Part shown: positions 43,002 through 56,344 of the stretch, piece after piece
Layout of the letters: each line of letters begins with the position of its first letter
Position numbering within the stretch: the first letter of the stretch is position 1
Assembly: GCA_973895155.1 (NCBI GenBank)
Contig: OZ316896.1
Coordinates: 15,004,001 to 15,068,000, forward strand
DNA length: 64,000 nucleotides
Reading direction: 5' to 3'
Source of the DNA: Marsupella aquatica
Lineage: Eukaryota > Marchantiophyta
Program-made: the position numbers and the translations under genes
The notes under the pieces: model-generated
What the model saw: the letters and a program-made list of their open reading frames with translations, nothing else
Database searches by the model: none
Told to the model about the DNA's origin: nothing

Positions 43002-44190
43002 AATATTATGCAAGATAGGCCTTACCAAGAGTAAACAAACCAAATTCAAAGTAAAATAACAAGAATCTACCTGAAAGAAGAAAATATTTGCCCCAAGTTT
43101 GCTCTACACTACCAAAAATAATAATTTGGCTCAAGGTGACCTTGCTCAACAATGACCCTGCTTGCTGACTTTTCAATTTTTGGGGAGAAACAGGAAATCT
43201 CCAGCCTAAGTAATATTTATTAGTTGCAAGGCTAGTAGATGGACTACAATTTCGATTCCATTAAATGTGTAGACTCTGAAGACTTCTACCAATTGTTACT
43301 TTCTCATCTGTTCAAAAATATTGTCCATGACTTCATCTGTGAAAAGATCCTCTTAATGTGCTTCCATTGAGTGACCATGTCTAAGTATACTTATTGGTAG
43401 TTAACTCTAATTTATTTTTCCAAATTACAAAGTACCCTTCAAATATAAAATTACATAAATACCCCTGCAATTTGAAACCCAGTCCCTTATAGGCCACGAT
43501 GTTTGTCAACTAAGATACTAAGATGGACTGCCCAAACCTGCATGAACAATCTTGAAACATGAATGCTGTTTACTTATATAACACATTTCTTTTGTATATA
43601 TGCTCACAATGGGCTCACAAATTTGGATGTTAAAAATGTTTGGCCAATCAGAGTCCTTAGGTCAAGCGTAGTGGTCGGCCGCTATCATAAACTTCCATGC
43701 AATACACTAAGCTGACATAAAGAAATGATGGTGCGGATCCATCGGGATACCCTTAAGTCCAATTGAAGACACCTCAGTGAAGGTGACCACCAGTGGATGC
43801 TAGTAGTAGTACCATGAGTAGCATAACCAATGGAGTTAACTAAGGGCAGAAAGTTATGGCCTGAGTAGATATTGGCGTGGATACAGGTTGAGTTAGGGGC
43901 CAGAAATTGGGGAACCAACCTGATCCAAGGGTGCCAGATCCCAAGAAACATATAGGAGGGGAGTCCGATTGGGTTACTGTTGCCCATAAGAAGATTGATG
44001 CAAGCAAAACACTCACTAGTACCCACTGCCCCCAAAGCAACCATTGTCAATGACCAAGCATTACAATGCCTTCCTCAGACCACTAGTAGGGAGGCGTAGG
44101 TTGCTTTGAACTTGAGGTGCACCTTTGTATGGGTGGTCCTGACGGGCCATTTTTCCAACAAGCTGGTGGTGCCTTTGTCATCGCCCAGGG
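43002..44190. other. Intergenic, nothing recognised
   Basis: A 121-codon open frame at 43,685-44,050 (minus) has no recognisable domain. Confidence 0.45.
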
Positions 44191-44279
44191 ACAACTCACC
44201 ATATATAGTTTGAGAATGGCAAGTGATCTCAAGGACAACTCACCATATATAGTTTGAGAATGGCAAGTGATCTCAAGGA
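44191..44279 (+). repeat. Exact tandem duplication, 2 x 44 bp
   Basis: 'ACAACTCACCATATATAGTT' through 'GATCTCAAGG' occurs at 44,191 and again at 44,235 with no visible difference, so the event is recent. Confidence 0.92.
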
Positions 44280-46334
44280 GCTAGTGGATGGCTAACAAAG
44301 CAGGCGATTGGGGTACCAGAGGAGAAGGTCAGTAGTTGGACCTTGGGTTTGGGTTGGCGTGCTACAAATGAGGTACCGACTAGTGTGTGGGTTAGTCTGG
44401 TATGGTGACATGGTATTCCAACAAGGTGAAGATAAGGTGTCGCAATACTGAGGGGTATTGGGTTGCTCTATACTTGGTGGATAACTTACCAGGCTCATTA
44501 TCAGGCAGGTCCAGACAGGCCTTCTGAATACCTTCCCTGTACCATATTTATTCGGATTTATGTATCTGGTGCGTCTGGTGCGTTTTCCCTCTCTCTCCTC
44601 TCTCTCCTCCTTGTCAGACTGTTCCAATGGACATTTTGTCACATGAGCGTTCCCGAACAAATTTACTAGAGCAATATATCGGCCCCAAGCTTTTTTTATG
44701 TGCAATCATTCATCTTTTCTACGTCTCACACAACTACAGAGCGGGCTACACAGCACTGACCCTGATTCTTCATTGAGCCTCTCCAATCCTATCCATTTCA
44801 TTATTTTGTGGCTGACCCCCTTTCTCCTGCACATTTTCATGAGCGCAGAGCTGGAGCTCCCACTACCAGCTTGTTTGCAGATCTTTCCGTTCGTCAAAAA
44901 ATAGGATGGGCAATGATGTATTTTGTGAGTACTTCCCTGTAAAATGCTTGTAGTCTAGAGCAGGTCAAGCTATGATGCCTGATTTCATGAGCTATTCCTG
45001 TGAATTCGCAAGGCATTATTGCATCCCTTACGACGTGTTCAAAGCGTGAGTGAGGATAGAAACAAAACTCTCGTATTGAGCTTACTTGCCCACAATTGAT
45101 GGCATCTTTTAATTCACCAATCTAAATGTACAGGAAGATTCAAATAGAGGACGTCCTCATTTCAAACCCACAACAAGTAGTTCAGACAACCATGCTCTTT
45201 AACTCGCTGATACATTCAAGCACAGCACCTTGATTGCTACTTGCCAGGATTTCAGAATATCTACGTGGTTGAGCAGTATTCCTTGGCACGCTAGCCCAGG
45301 CCCTCTAGAAATCCACAAGCAGTAGGAAAGAGAATTTTACCCTTAACTTTGCTGACTCTTCCAACAGTACACAAAGGGTCGGCAATCCAATGTGTTAACG
45401 ACTTTTCTGGAACCTGCCAGTCCTCAGGCATTGATATGTTGTCCTCTGCCCGACAACATATGCCGACCCTTCATTATTTTCACCAACAAAAATCCAACAC
45501 AACAGACTTAGCAGTATTATAAGACAGAAAGAGTACCCACAGAAATAGCTCTTTAACTTCGAAACACACCTTATGCTGTCTGCAACCTTGTACTTAATAC
45601 AAATCCATCTGCAGCTTCCCCGTCCTTGTTGTCCACATGATTACCTGAGGCCTTGATCAATGTCAGTAGTGAGATAACTACAAGAGCACTGAATTTGATG
45701 GCTTTCTGGCTGCACACCTTAAATCCTTATTCAGCAACTGACTTCCGGGTAGTTTCTGAGTGGTAATGTGCAACAAAAGAAATCATAGAAGTTAACAAAT
45801 TGAGAGATGACAGACAAAGGATTTCAAAATTCACACTAGGAGATTAAACCGTCTTCTAAATCGATAACTCTAGAGCTTGACTCCCATGAGCAAACTTGAG
45901 TTCTGCGCTCCAAATAACACATTTGAGTTTTTTTTTTCCATGAAAATATATTGCGCTCATGAAGCTTGGACCTCTATTAAAGAAGTACTGCAACTAAGAA
46001 CTAGTTCATCAAAATTTTACATAATTTAAATGACGGTGAATTTTGTTTCTCATATTTCGATATCATAAATAGGAGTGAAGCAATCTTCTACTAATAGTTA
46101 AATAAGAAACCACTGTAACGATACAAATGGATCCTGCACCTGAAGTCATTTGTCTGAGCTTGAATTCATACCTTGATTGTCTAGCACTGCAACTGAGCAT
46201 AGATCCAGGTCATAACGAAATCCAACGTCCCCAAATTGAGACCTGAGATTGTCCCTATTCGTCTCAGATTCCAAGCTTAGAACGTTGTCCTTCTTGACAC
46301 ATCTTGGTGTCCGCCCTCTTCAATTTCTTGAGTG
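44280..46334. other. Downstream flank of the nucleotidyltransferase gene, no other gene supported
   Basis: It should hold the 3' UTR of the minus-strand gene ending at 46,335. A 137-codon open frame at 44,292-44,705 (minus) has no recognisable domain. Confidence 0.45.
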
Positions 46335-49300
46335 TCACTTCGTCATTATACAAGGTAATATCATTTGTAGAAGTTGAAGGCCTTTAGTCTCTTCGTTAAC
46401 AACATCAGAGCCAATGGGTATCTCATGTAGTTTCCTTTCAAGAACTGCATATCCATCTGCAAAAGCCTGACGAGTCCGTAGCATCCATTCAACAGCAGAT
46501 CTTCATTTTATGGATTTATATAATAAGGATGTTCACTAGGAGCCGTTTAAAAGAGATTTGGGATGAGAAAGTGTCTGTACCTTCACACACTGGAGAATTC
46601 GAAAACAATTCCGGCCCACATTGTTATCTGGATGAAGTGGATCCTCTATGTAAAGAGGATCAATGCTGACAACCACATACATAACCAAAGCGGTCCTTAA
46701 TCAGTGATTTTCGACTTTCATTTCAGAGCATAACGGAAGTACCAACAATCCAACAAACATATTCAAGGCTAAGAAGGTGGAGGCTAATTAAGTGCTCTAC
46801 GGACCTTAATCTCATTATCACAAAAAAGACAGATCTAGAAACCAGTATCCTGCGAAAAATGCAGCATTCACGAGACAAGCCAAACAGTGCCATGCCATAT
46901 CTTCACAAAAATCATCGGGGACAAAAAGCCTCAGGAATAAGAATTGAGAACATAATAGACGAAACAGGGAAATGTTAATCGAATCACGTACTCATTGTAT
47001 CGGTCACGACTTAAATACATTCCCCCTCCTCTTATGCGAATACCCATTTTAAGAGGATCAAAAACACACCTGCAATAGACGTGTTATTTGGTAACGGATG
47101 TCTATCGCAAACTCAAATTCAAACTATAAGCGAGTAATTGTCTAAAATATGGTCATGTCTAGCAATAGTCAGTCAACGGTCTCGGGATACAACTTCACAT
47201 TTCCTACAGCATCTTGACTGACCTAAGATATAGAATCCACGAAGAATGATGTCCCAAGATAATCTACCCCAGTTAACGGGCTGGAAAAGTCTCACCCAAA
47301 AAAGTGAAGAAAATCCATAAATAGCTTCCCGAGATTCTGCGAAAACAAACAAGTAAACAATAAGCATTTTCTCTAACAGCAACCAATGTTCTGTATAGCT
47401 CACAGCAACAATACAGAGCAAACCACAGAATTCATTATAATTATTTTTCACTTCCTTTCTTCGTTTTTTCAACCAGTCAATCAGGAATAACAACTCTGAA
47501 ATTATCGGATGAGCTATCAGTTTTTTAAATGTTAGCCATCATAACTGTGAGATTCCGAGATTATCCAAACCCCATTCGTTTACTCAAGTCGATTGTCCCT
47601 ATATCCTGTTAAACCTTAAAAGAAGGGCACTTTGGAGGCTCAATTGCAGGAAAAGGTACCTGATTTGACGATAGCTTGCCGTGGTGGTGCTGATGTTGCA
47701 GAAATCTAGTGATGAGTAGAACCTGTTTGAGATGATGTTAACACACGACTCAGAGAGACAGTACAATGAAATCAATGGCAAACTGCATCCATTCGACATA
47801 CAAATCTCATAATCCTTCTATCATCTGCTCCTATACCAGAAGGCATGCATACGTTCCATGTAGACTACATTTCTTCAAAGCCTGTTTGAGACGATGTTAA
47901 CACACGACTCAGAGTACATTACTCGTACTTCAACTTATTAGTAGAAAGCAGACAGTACAAATGAGAGAAACAAAAGACACATCCTAAGCCACGTACCAGA
48001 CAGTACGAACTTAATCCGCCTGAGTAAGGATGATCCAGACTACGATCGGTGAGAAATTGCTTTAGTACGAGGGCCAGGGGTGAGAGAGCCGGGTACTGAC
48101 CAACGAGCTCTCTAACCTGCACCAGTTGGGACAACGATCGGTATTTCAGTTTTGCTCAGTGTTCATATCCGCTAGATATCAGCAAGCTCAGAACCACAGG
48201 ACAAGAACAGCCAAGCTCGACAAGAAAGACAGAAGATCAACTTTTACACAGCTTACACAGCACTCGCCGTACCAGCTCAGCAGTTCGAAGTCCAGTGTGG
48301 GATGGAGTTTCAAAGCTAATATCAAGGTGCACCAATTGACGAGCAGCCTTTCCCCCCCAAGGTCCCTTCTTTTCCTCCGTGGGTAAGTTACTATCCTCCC
48401 TGCAAGTTACTGATTCTACCAGTGGCAATGCCCCTCCATTATTAGTCTTTGCTGCCTCTTCGCAAGCTTCCGTACCAATACTGGGACTAGAGGAAGGAGA
48501 TGTATCCTCATCTCCCGCTTCACACTGATGAGGTAGGAACTCGGCAACCATCATTATTATTGGAACCTACCAATCCGGGAATAAGTTATTAACCAGACAT
48601 ACAACATTCACAATAGCGTTTCTTTCAACTTTTCCTGTGACACCTAAGGATTCCTAAAGGGTAATTGAATTGCTTTCATAAACGCACAACGCAATGAACC
48701 TTTCGAACAGATTGCGCCCACTTAGCAAATCCTGTGAATCCTAAAGCACGGACAGAAAGGAAACAACTTTGTTAACGTAGCAAGCTCACAGGAGTGTTTT
48801 CGATGGTCTTCATTGTATCATTCTTGACCCAATCCTGATCCGCCAGATAGCGTGCAGCATGCTGCAAATATAATCCCAAACAATGAGGCTTAGCGGATGG
48901 AGACAACATCCGAACGCATGCAGTGACTTTCGCAGCGATTGAGTTAGATCAAACAACTCCACAAGTTCATTCTTCACAGAAAACAATTCATTGTTATGAT
49001 GTGATCGATGAATGTCACCTCAATACTTTGTAGTTCTTTTGAATTCCTAGCTAAGGGTAGTGCCAATGAACAGATGACAGACCCTAAAGCCTGAAACGGA
49101 CAAGGCTGGTTTCTTTGCTTAAGTGTCACCCACGTTAATAACATCAACTTATAGAAAAAAACGTTTCAAAAAGGTTCAACTTCATCGACTGCAAGGAGGT
49201 GCTTTTGTGTAATTGTTTTAGCAGGCCAAGTTTTGCAGAGTAGAACACCACGCCAGCAAAACTACCTACGTCATAGTTTTGCATCATGCAGTATATACCA

Positions 49301-52300
49301 GGCCAGCATGGAAATTAGCTCTGTTCTTACTAGCAAATCGCGCCTCACCATAGCTCATCATTTATTCTGCGTAAGTCATCAAACTTTGCTGTCACCGAAG
49401 ACAAGTGGTTCCATTTCCGAAACTCGCTAAAAGCCGTAGAGCAATTATCGATACTGGATTTACAATTTAAAAAATCGAACCTGGAGACTCGTCTCTTTGA
49501 TGCCATTCCGTCCTTCTAGAATACCTGCTTCCTTAATAGGCTCCTGCACACATAGGAATCGCAATTGTTTACCATACTGTACTCTGATAACAGATGTAAA
49601 CTCCCTAAAAATTTCAGCCAACAACTCTGATGACTGACCAGAAATTGACGCAGACAAAGACAGGTTAAGCTTACCAGATTCCTCACTGGAGGTAAGCAAA
49701 CCACCAGATCAACATCACTGGTGGGCAAGGCAAGACCAGTGGCAATTGAACCAAATATGTTTATACGAGAGCGGGGCCAGAGAACTTGCAACGAATGTGC
49801 AACTTTTTTCACTGCCATGTTGATAAAAGGTTTTCTCATCTTGTTCTCACCCTCCACCTGAGTCAAAATCTCAAACAAAATAAGACCAGCTACTACATGC
49901 ACATGCACAGCGAAGTTCGTTTAATAGTACAAATCGCAGAAGCCCCCTCAAGAGAAGGCATGCATGGGAAGGGAGCCCATCTGAACGTCTCTTCAATACA
50001 TTCATGGAACCTGTAAATCTGGACAGTGAAGAAACACAATCACCTGCAAACTGAAGGCCTCAATCTCGGTATGAAGGGCACTGAGCAGTTTTGTCAAAGC
50101 CATGTGAAGTGCAGGATTGTTGTTGTGCAGTAGGGTTGTCTTCATTGGTATGGACAAATCTGGCTGGAGCATGGAACATACAATCCAAAAGAACTGAGTA
50201 AACAGCTCTAAGAGAGTGAGCCTTTCATGGAATACTGCAAGCAAAACCCTCACTAATACTCAAGCTGGAAATTTTTCCGTGCAGTCATCAGTAAGCAGTG
50301 AATACATCCACCCAGAAACTTACATGCTCCTGCTCTAAGGACAATGGCGGAATGGCAACCAAACGCTCTCGGAGTAGAGCTCCGGAGAACGGGTGCATTG
50401 GCGGAGTGCTTGTTGTACTGCCCCGTTTCCGCCCTCCTAAGATTGGAAACCCCTCTTGACTGTCCCCTTTAAAGTTTCCTTCAGAACCATCTGAGTCATC
50501 TTTGTAAGGCCAATTTACTAGACCCCAGTGCCTAGGACTGGAACTTCCTGATCGTGCTCCCATCAATCCCTTCCGCCTCCTAGGACCTGAAACTGGAGAA
50601 GGTGGAGGAGGTGGAGGAGCAGGGGGAACACAGCGCAAAACCGGAGAAGGAGGGCGCTTACGATGTCCGGCCAGATCCCTCCTACTGCGTGGGACGATGT
50701 GAGGACTCTTGGCTTCTTGTAGTCTGCGAACTTCACCGGTAGGTACCTGTCTTTCCCGTACAACCACGATGGGCCTCAATATTGGCTGCGCGGAACGGTC
50801 TGCCCTGATCTGCTCGATCATTTCTACAGTAATTGGTACCCTTGCCCCAACCAATTGGTCGTCTAGTGACAAACCAAATGAAGGTGGTTGCCCAAATTTT
50901 CCAGAGTTGAACTCCGGCTTTGCAGTAGTTGGTCTGGGCAAGAATGCCCGTGCACTGGAGGAGGCCACTGGGCTTAAACGCTCAAAAGATTTTGGGACTG
51001 AAGACGAAGACGGGGGGGAAGGTGAGCAACTTGGCACATTTGAATAAGAGTTTTGATGGGCTTGATAGTTCACAATATCGTCAAGCACGACACTCAGGTC
51101 TGCCTCATGCCGGGCCCAGGAACTGTCTTCTGAGCTAAGAGATCCAGGCCGAGAATAACCCAGACCGGCATAATCTGATGCATTCCAGTACATGACACCT
51201 CCACCAAAGATCTGATGATAGTCAGAACTATTGCTTTCTGCTGCTGCTGCATCCTCTACATATCTCTCCCCTTCCTCCTCCGAGATCATGTACCCATCAA
51301 GATCATCAAATTCTCCAGATGATACGTACATACCGTAATCATCAGCATCTGTATCATATGAGAATAATTTATGCTCCTTCTCTGACTCATCTGTACTTCG
51401 TCCTTGACCATACTCTTCTACGTCACCATATCCAGATGAAAAAGGGGATGGATTGAATACGGATCGTACATTATGCCTAGGCTCCTCCTTGGAAGCTGCA
51501 ATAGTGTAGCCCACTGCTGGAGTAATGTTGTAGCTCGGTTGCAATAAAGGAGGCCTATCTAGATTCCCCATTCCATTGCCATTCCGGGTTGTAACAGTTA
51601 TAGGAATCAAACTTTCAGCAGCGGCTAGACCATTTTGTTGCCGAAGCTGCACCGGAGCAATATTTCTGCTGTAGCTTAATACAGCAGGTTCCATGCGGTG
51701 TGGCCAACCGCGGCCAACATCCAACTGCAGCCAATCCGTTGCTTTTGGTTGATGGTATGCACCAAAGTAACCATACTGTGGTGAGCCAGGCCACTCATGT
51801 GGCCCGGATCTGAAGGATGGGTTTCGTTGATAATGAGAATGCCTGCTGCCAACAGAATAATCCACCTGCCTGGAAGGTACGGGGAGCCGCACCCTACCAT
51901 TTCTAGAAGGTGATGGAACATGTTTTGCATTGCTGCCAGAAGAGGTTTCAAGTGATCCCTCTTCATTATTGCAAAGCAATGATGCCCCTGGAATACTAAT
52001 GGTTTTGTTAGAATCGGGCAGTACTGCAGCATCAACAGTCCCAAAGCGGATAGTAGGTGATTCCAAAGTACTCGTCGTCTTCTGAGAGTCAGGTACACTG
52101 TTTTGTTTATCTTCAAAAGGAACTTTCCCATCCACTACTAGTGATAAAGAACCCTCAAACAAGGTTTCGTCACAGCTCCGATCTTCGAGATGGTCAATCT
52201 TAAAATCTGATGGACCACTTGGAATCTGATGACAACCCTCGATCTTGATAGGTGCGTCCAGGACGAATGCAGGGGTTGTACCGTGTGAGGAAACGACTTC

Positions 52301-55013
52301 ACAAATATCGGTATGGCTAGCGCAAGGACCAGTGACGGCGTCTATCATTGAGACCACATTGTCAGAAAGGACCTTATCATTCTCCTTATTGCTTATAGAC
52401 ATTTCGTCATCCGTTGAATGAAATGAAGGAATAGGGTTACTCTGCACCTTCTCTGGATTTTTCTGTCTCAGCTCATCGACCGAGCAACTTGAACACCTTT
52501 TCACACTACTGCAGCGTCCCATAGATTTTGCAGGGCTTTCCGATTGAATTTTCGTGGACGAGCTAATGGCAAAAGGCCTGCCACCAGAAGTTGCAGGGCC
52601 ATCACACTCACTGCAAGGACCATTGCCAGTTTCCAAGCTCCCATCAGAATAGCTCCGTACATCCACAGAATGTCTAGCCAATACTTCGGCACAATTCAAG
52701 GTAGATTCCTTTGAACCTACGGTCGGTTGGTGAAACGTATCGTTCTTGTTCCCTTTTGAGTTCCTGCCTTTCCCTTTGCGGCTACCATTTTGTTTACCTC
52801 CAGACAAGGACTTCACCTCATTCCAAGCCTCGTCAACAATAGAGCTCCGAGCCTGCTGCAACTCCGCGTCGCCAGAATCACTTTGCAGTTGCCCTAGCTG
52901 CTGCTTCCTCTCCTCCTGTCCCTATCATCATAAGCACCGACCAACTTAAAGCAGAGAACATATTGGTACAACGGAAATACTTTCAATGGCATGCAAACAG
53001 AGAGCAGACCGAAGGGAGCATTGCATACCTGTGGAAGCTCCGGCTGAAAGCTGCAAATTATCTTGTCTTCTTCCTTGACTACCTGCGCCTTTGCTGTCGT
53101 TATGTTTTTCCTTTTTTTCTTCTTGGTTTTAGAGATCTTGCCTTCACTGTGGCCTTCATGACCTTTGTAGCTGCTGCTTCCATCTCCAAGGAGCTCAAGT
53201 TCAATATGGTCGTTCTTTACCTTGACCACAGTATTCCTCACCCTTCTTTTGATCTGATCCGGAAACGACTGTACAGAGTCCAATCTGCTCCCGAACAGCC
53301 AACCCGTATCATCATCCTCTTCGATGGAGGCTGTAACTTGAGATTTGCCAGAAAGGAACCACCCATAATCTGCCAATTCTCTGAGGGCTCGCAAACCGGT
53401 AAAATAAGAGCTAATCTCTGCTCCATGTCCATGATCGGTCCCCAGCTTGACTTGTTGCTCAACCTCTGAGTCTGAAACGCTCTTGCGGTTACTTATGTTC
53501 AACTTTGCATTGCCACCACAGTCCTTCGAGGCTGTCCAGGATCGGACCCTGGTCTTCAAATCGTTGGTTTTCCCTCTACCAGCCCTAGCTTCCCGGACAA
53601 CTTTCAAAACCTAAAAAAAGGGACAAAAAATCTGTAAGCCTCTGCTGCCCCTGACACAAGATATTCCCACCATATTAGTCTCGCAATATGCAGCCCAATT
53701 GTCATCAAAATGCTTGACAGAAGAAAAGTACCAACTGTAGCTGACATAAGAATAATTAAGGAGAACAGAGAAAAAGTGGCCGGACCGCTAGCCTACAACC
53801 ATTCAATGTACGAAGCCCCAGACGTAACATCTCACATCTCGAGCAAGCAGATTTCTTATCAAAATTTAGAGATAGGCGATTTCTTTATTGAAGAGCGGGA
53901 ACGGATATACACATGTCGTACCTCAGCCTTAATTAGATGCGCCGAAGCACACTTCACCAGCCCCGCCCTATCCTTCCTATCCAATTTTCTCCACCAGTCC
54001 ATACAGCCTTGCTTCCTTCCGAACACACTTGTAGCGATAGTCCCGGCATTTCCAAGTGAGTTCCCAGCTGCAACCCAACCGTTATGGGTACCCCCTTTGG
54101 TGGACTTCACCGAGAGAGACCTAGGTGGCTTCTTCGTACCCTGCGCCCTATTCCAAGCTGCCCATAATTCGAACTCAAATCTATTTGCAATGAATGCAGG
54201 CATGCTGTAATACCCCATGGCTTTCAACCATGGCGTCTCTTCCCACGTGGAAGCTGCTGCAGCAGAGAGGAATGCGGGTTTGTTGAGAAACTCGTGATGT
54301 GACAAGTGGTCCATCACTTCCAGAAATGTGCCAATGTCTATAATGAAGTCCTCAGTCACCGTTACACAATCCATTAAATTGCAAGAATTAGTATCAAAGC
54401 TGCTGCTGTATAACCTGTTGCCCTTAGAATTATTCTCGCCATCTCCAGAGCTGAACAGCCGAATGCTGTTTACTAGAGGATCGCCGGCAGTTTGCTGGAT
54501 CTCTGTCTCAGACCTCAAGATGAGCCCTCTGGACCTCCTGAAGCACAGCTCTGGCAGAGGCAAGGCAGCACTGCTTGTAGTCAAGTCTTTATTTGCAACC
54601 CGCTTTCCATCAGCAGCAGCAGGGGAATCCTCAGAGGCCCCCTTATTCCGTCCTTTGGCAATTCCCCTCCCATTGCTGCCCTTCCTCGTGCACTTTGCTG
54701 AGTTGCTCACGACAGTGGGGGCCTTTGGTCGTTCTCGGTCAGTCATAGGAAGCACGTCTGGAAGCAGGAAGAAGGTGCAAAGTCCTTCCGTTCTCAAATA
54801 CTTCTGCATCATGAGGAGAATTGCAACCCACGATGTATCCACGACCGTGAGAGCCACCCGCCTCTGCTCGCAGCTCAAACCATATAACCATTGTACTACA
54901 GCTTGCCTGGCAGGAGAAGGCTCTGGCTTTGCATGTGTGCTGCTGCTGCCACTACTGCGGTGGTAAATTGCCAAATGGTCGGTCAGAGCATCCAACATTG
55001 ACTGCATCTCCAT
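46335..55013 (-). CDS. Plant nucleotidyltransferase-fold protein (PAP/TUTase-like) with very long N-terminus, 14 exons
   Basis: The first in-frame ATG is at 55,013 (MEMQSMLDAL) and TGA is at 46,337-46,335. Exons (minus): 55013-53922, 53610-53029, 52915-50320, 50234-50044, 49857-49675, 49543-49481, 48861-48790, 48566-48273, 48116-47997, 47722-47660, 47336-47296, 47069-46992, 46665-46581, 46466-46335. They total 5,592 nt, a closed 1,863-residue frame. Only the exon 3 donor is weak: a better GTAAGT four bases earlier breaks frame. N-terminal domain: 'MLDALTDHLAIYH', 'LTVVDTSWVAILL', 'LCFRRSRGLI'. Then come ~900 low-complexity residues with a proline run. Catalytic part: 'LQVLWPRSRINIFGS' and 'ATGLALPTSDVDLVV' (GS at ~1523, Asp pair ~1535/1537), a likely third Asp in LDISFE, then 'PLALVLKQFLTDRSLDHPYS' and 'GGLSSYCL' of the PAP-associated domain. 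'IDPLYIEDPLHPDNNVGRNC' follows. This matches a plant nucleotidyltransferase-like family (Arabidopsis At3g61690 type). Activity is unproven; RNA tailing is inferred from the fold. Confidence 0.9.
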
Positions 55014-56340
55014 GATCCTTAGTTCCTTACTTTTCCTTGGCAAACTGAATTTCCACACCCCCCTGGCCTCATATCCAGGGAGGATTCGCCTTGTACCAGC
55101 ACCCACACCCTGCCGTTCTCACATATCTATCCAATAAATGTGGCACCGGAGGCTCTCCTCCTGGGGGAAGAGAAATTGCCATCCCAGTGCTCTACTGTAG
55201 TCGTCACTTCCACAAACAAAAACGACCGATCGTCAAGTAAAGCCGAGAAATGAAAGGCCAAATTACACGAGGGGGAGCGTGTTCAATTGCAACCAGGATC
55301 AACATCAATTGCAGTCCTCACCCGCAGGGGTGAGCACCGTAATTGCGATTCATCTCCTTGTATCTCTCTGCTCCTCTCTGCTCTGCTCTGCTCCGTCGCC
55401 CTCCGTGACAATCTCTACCCCCGCAGTTGCGTCTCTGTCTTTGCTCCCTCACCAGAAAGTCAAGGTTAACTCTACGACTGCACTGCTTTGTCTCCAGAGC
55501 TGCTCCTGCTGCTGATGGACCTCGTACGTGTGAAGGCAATTACTTGCGGGACCTACCGTACCTGCAAAAAGGCGCACAACGACGTCCTTGAGTCTTCTCT
55601 ATCCCCTTCAGAGGAGAAAGAGCACCTTTTCTTAGTGAGAACGGGCACTCGGACACCTCCCTTCCCTTCTCGTCACAGTAATAATAAATGTACAGTTCCT
55701 CTGTCCGTCCTCCGCCTCCACTAGTCGCCTCAGTCTCCTCCTCCTCCTCCTCCTCCTCCGTTCATCGAATCTGCAAAGTACTGTTTACAGATGAAGTTTT
55801 TTAATCACTCCTCTGACGCTCCACCATCGCTACTCGACTCAACTCGACGATGACGACGAACAGGGAGAGAAAGGAAGAGGACGTACAAGTAATCTCCATT
55901 GCTTTTTGCGCCGAGAGAGATGAGTGCTGGACGACGGTGCTGCGGTGTTGTTGCTCCTGCTGTTTCCACGGAAGAATGGCAATCAACGCACGAGCGTCTT
56001 GTGAGCTTCAAAAAGGTACCATTTTCTGTGGAGACTAGACTGATGAGTCAACTCCACGTCGCAAGATGAATTTTACAGTAGTACAGCAGCACTACAGTAC
56101 TAACTTAGTGTGCTGAACTATGCAGTAGTGCCATCCCAGTTCGCGCAGGATCTAAGCCAAGCATTAATTGTTTGTTCATGTCGGGAAATAATTCCCCTGT
56201 CTAGAATCTAAAGCCAGATGGACCTGCCCATCCCGATGGACTCAGTAAAGCAATGTTCCCTTTACACCCAAATTGAAAATGGAACAGGTCACCTATTGGA
56301 GTTGATGACTTTGACTACCTTGTGGAAAAAAGGAGACAGT
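55014..56340. other. Upstream flank / 5' UTR of the nucleotidyltransferase gene
   Basis: No independent gene is supported. Pyrimidine-rich CTCTGCTCCTCTCTGCTCTG repeats (55,364-55,395) and a CTC microsatellite (55,734-55,759) mark the promoter/leader side. Minus-strand short open frames upstream of the ATG (for example 55,318-55,539) could be uORFs but carry no recognisable peptide. Confidence 0.45.
55734..55759 (+). repeat. CTC trinucleotide microsatellite
   Basis: Eight to nine CTC/TCC units on the + strand, about 720 bases upstream of the nucleotidyltransferase start codon. Confidence 0.9.
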
Positions 56341-56344
56341 CAAG

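Noticed and set aside
55318-55539. Conserved uORF of the nucleotidyltransferase gene
   Set aside because: Frame starts without ATG at its upstream end and the peptide is unrecognised; cannot be supported from sequence alone.
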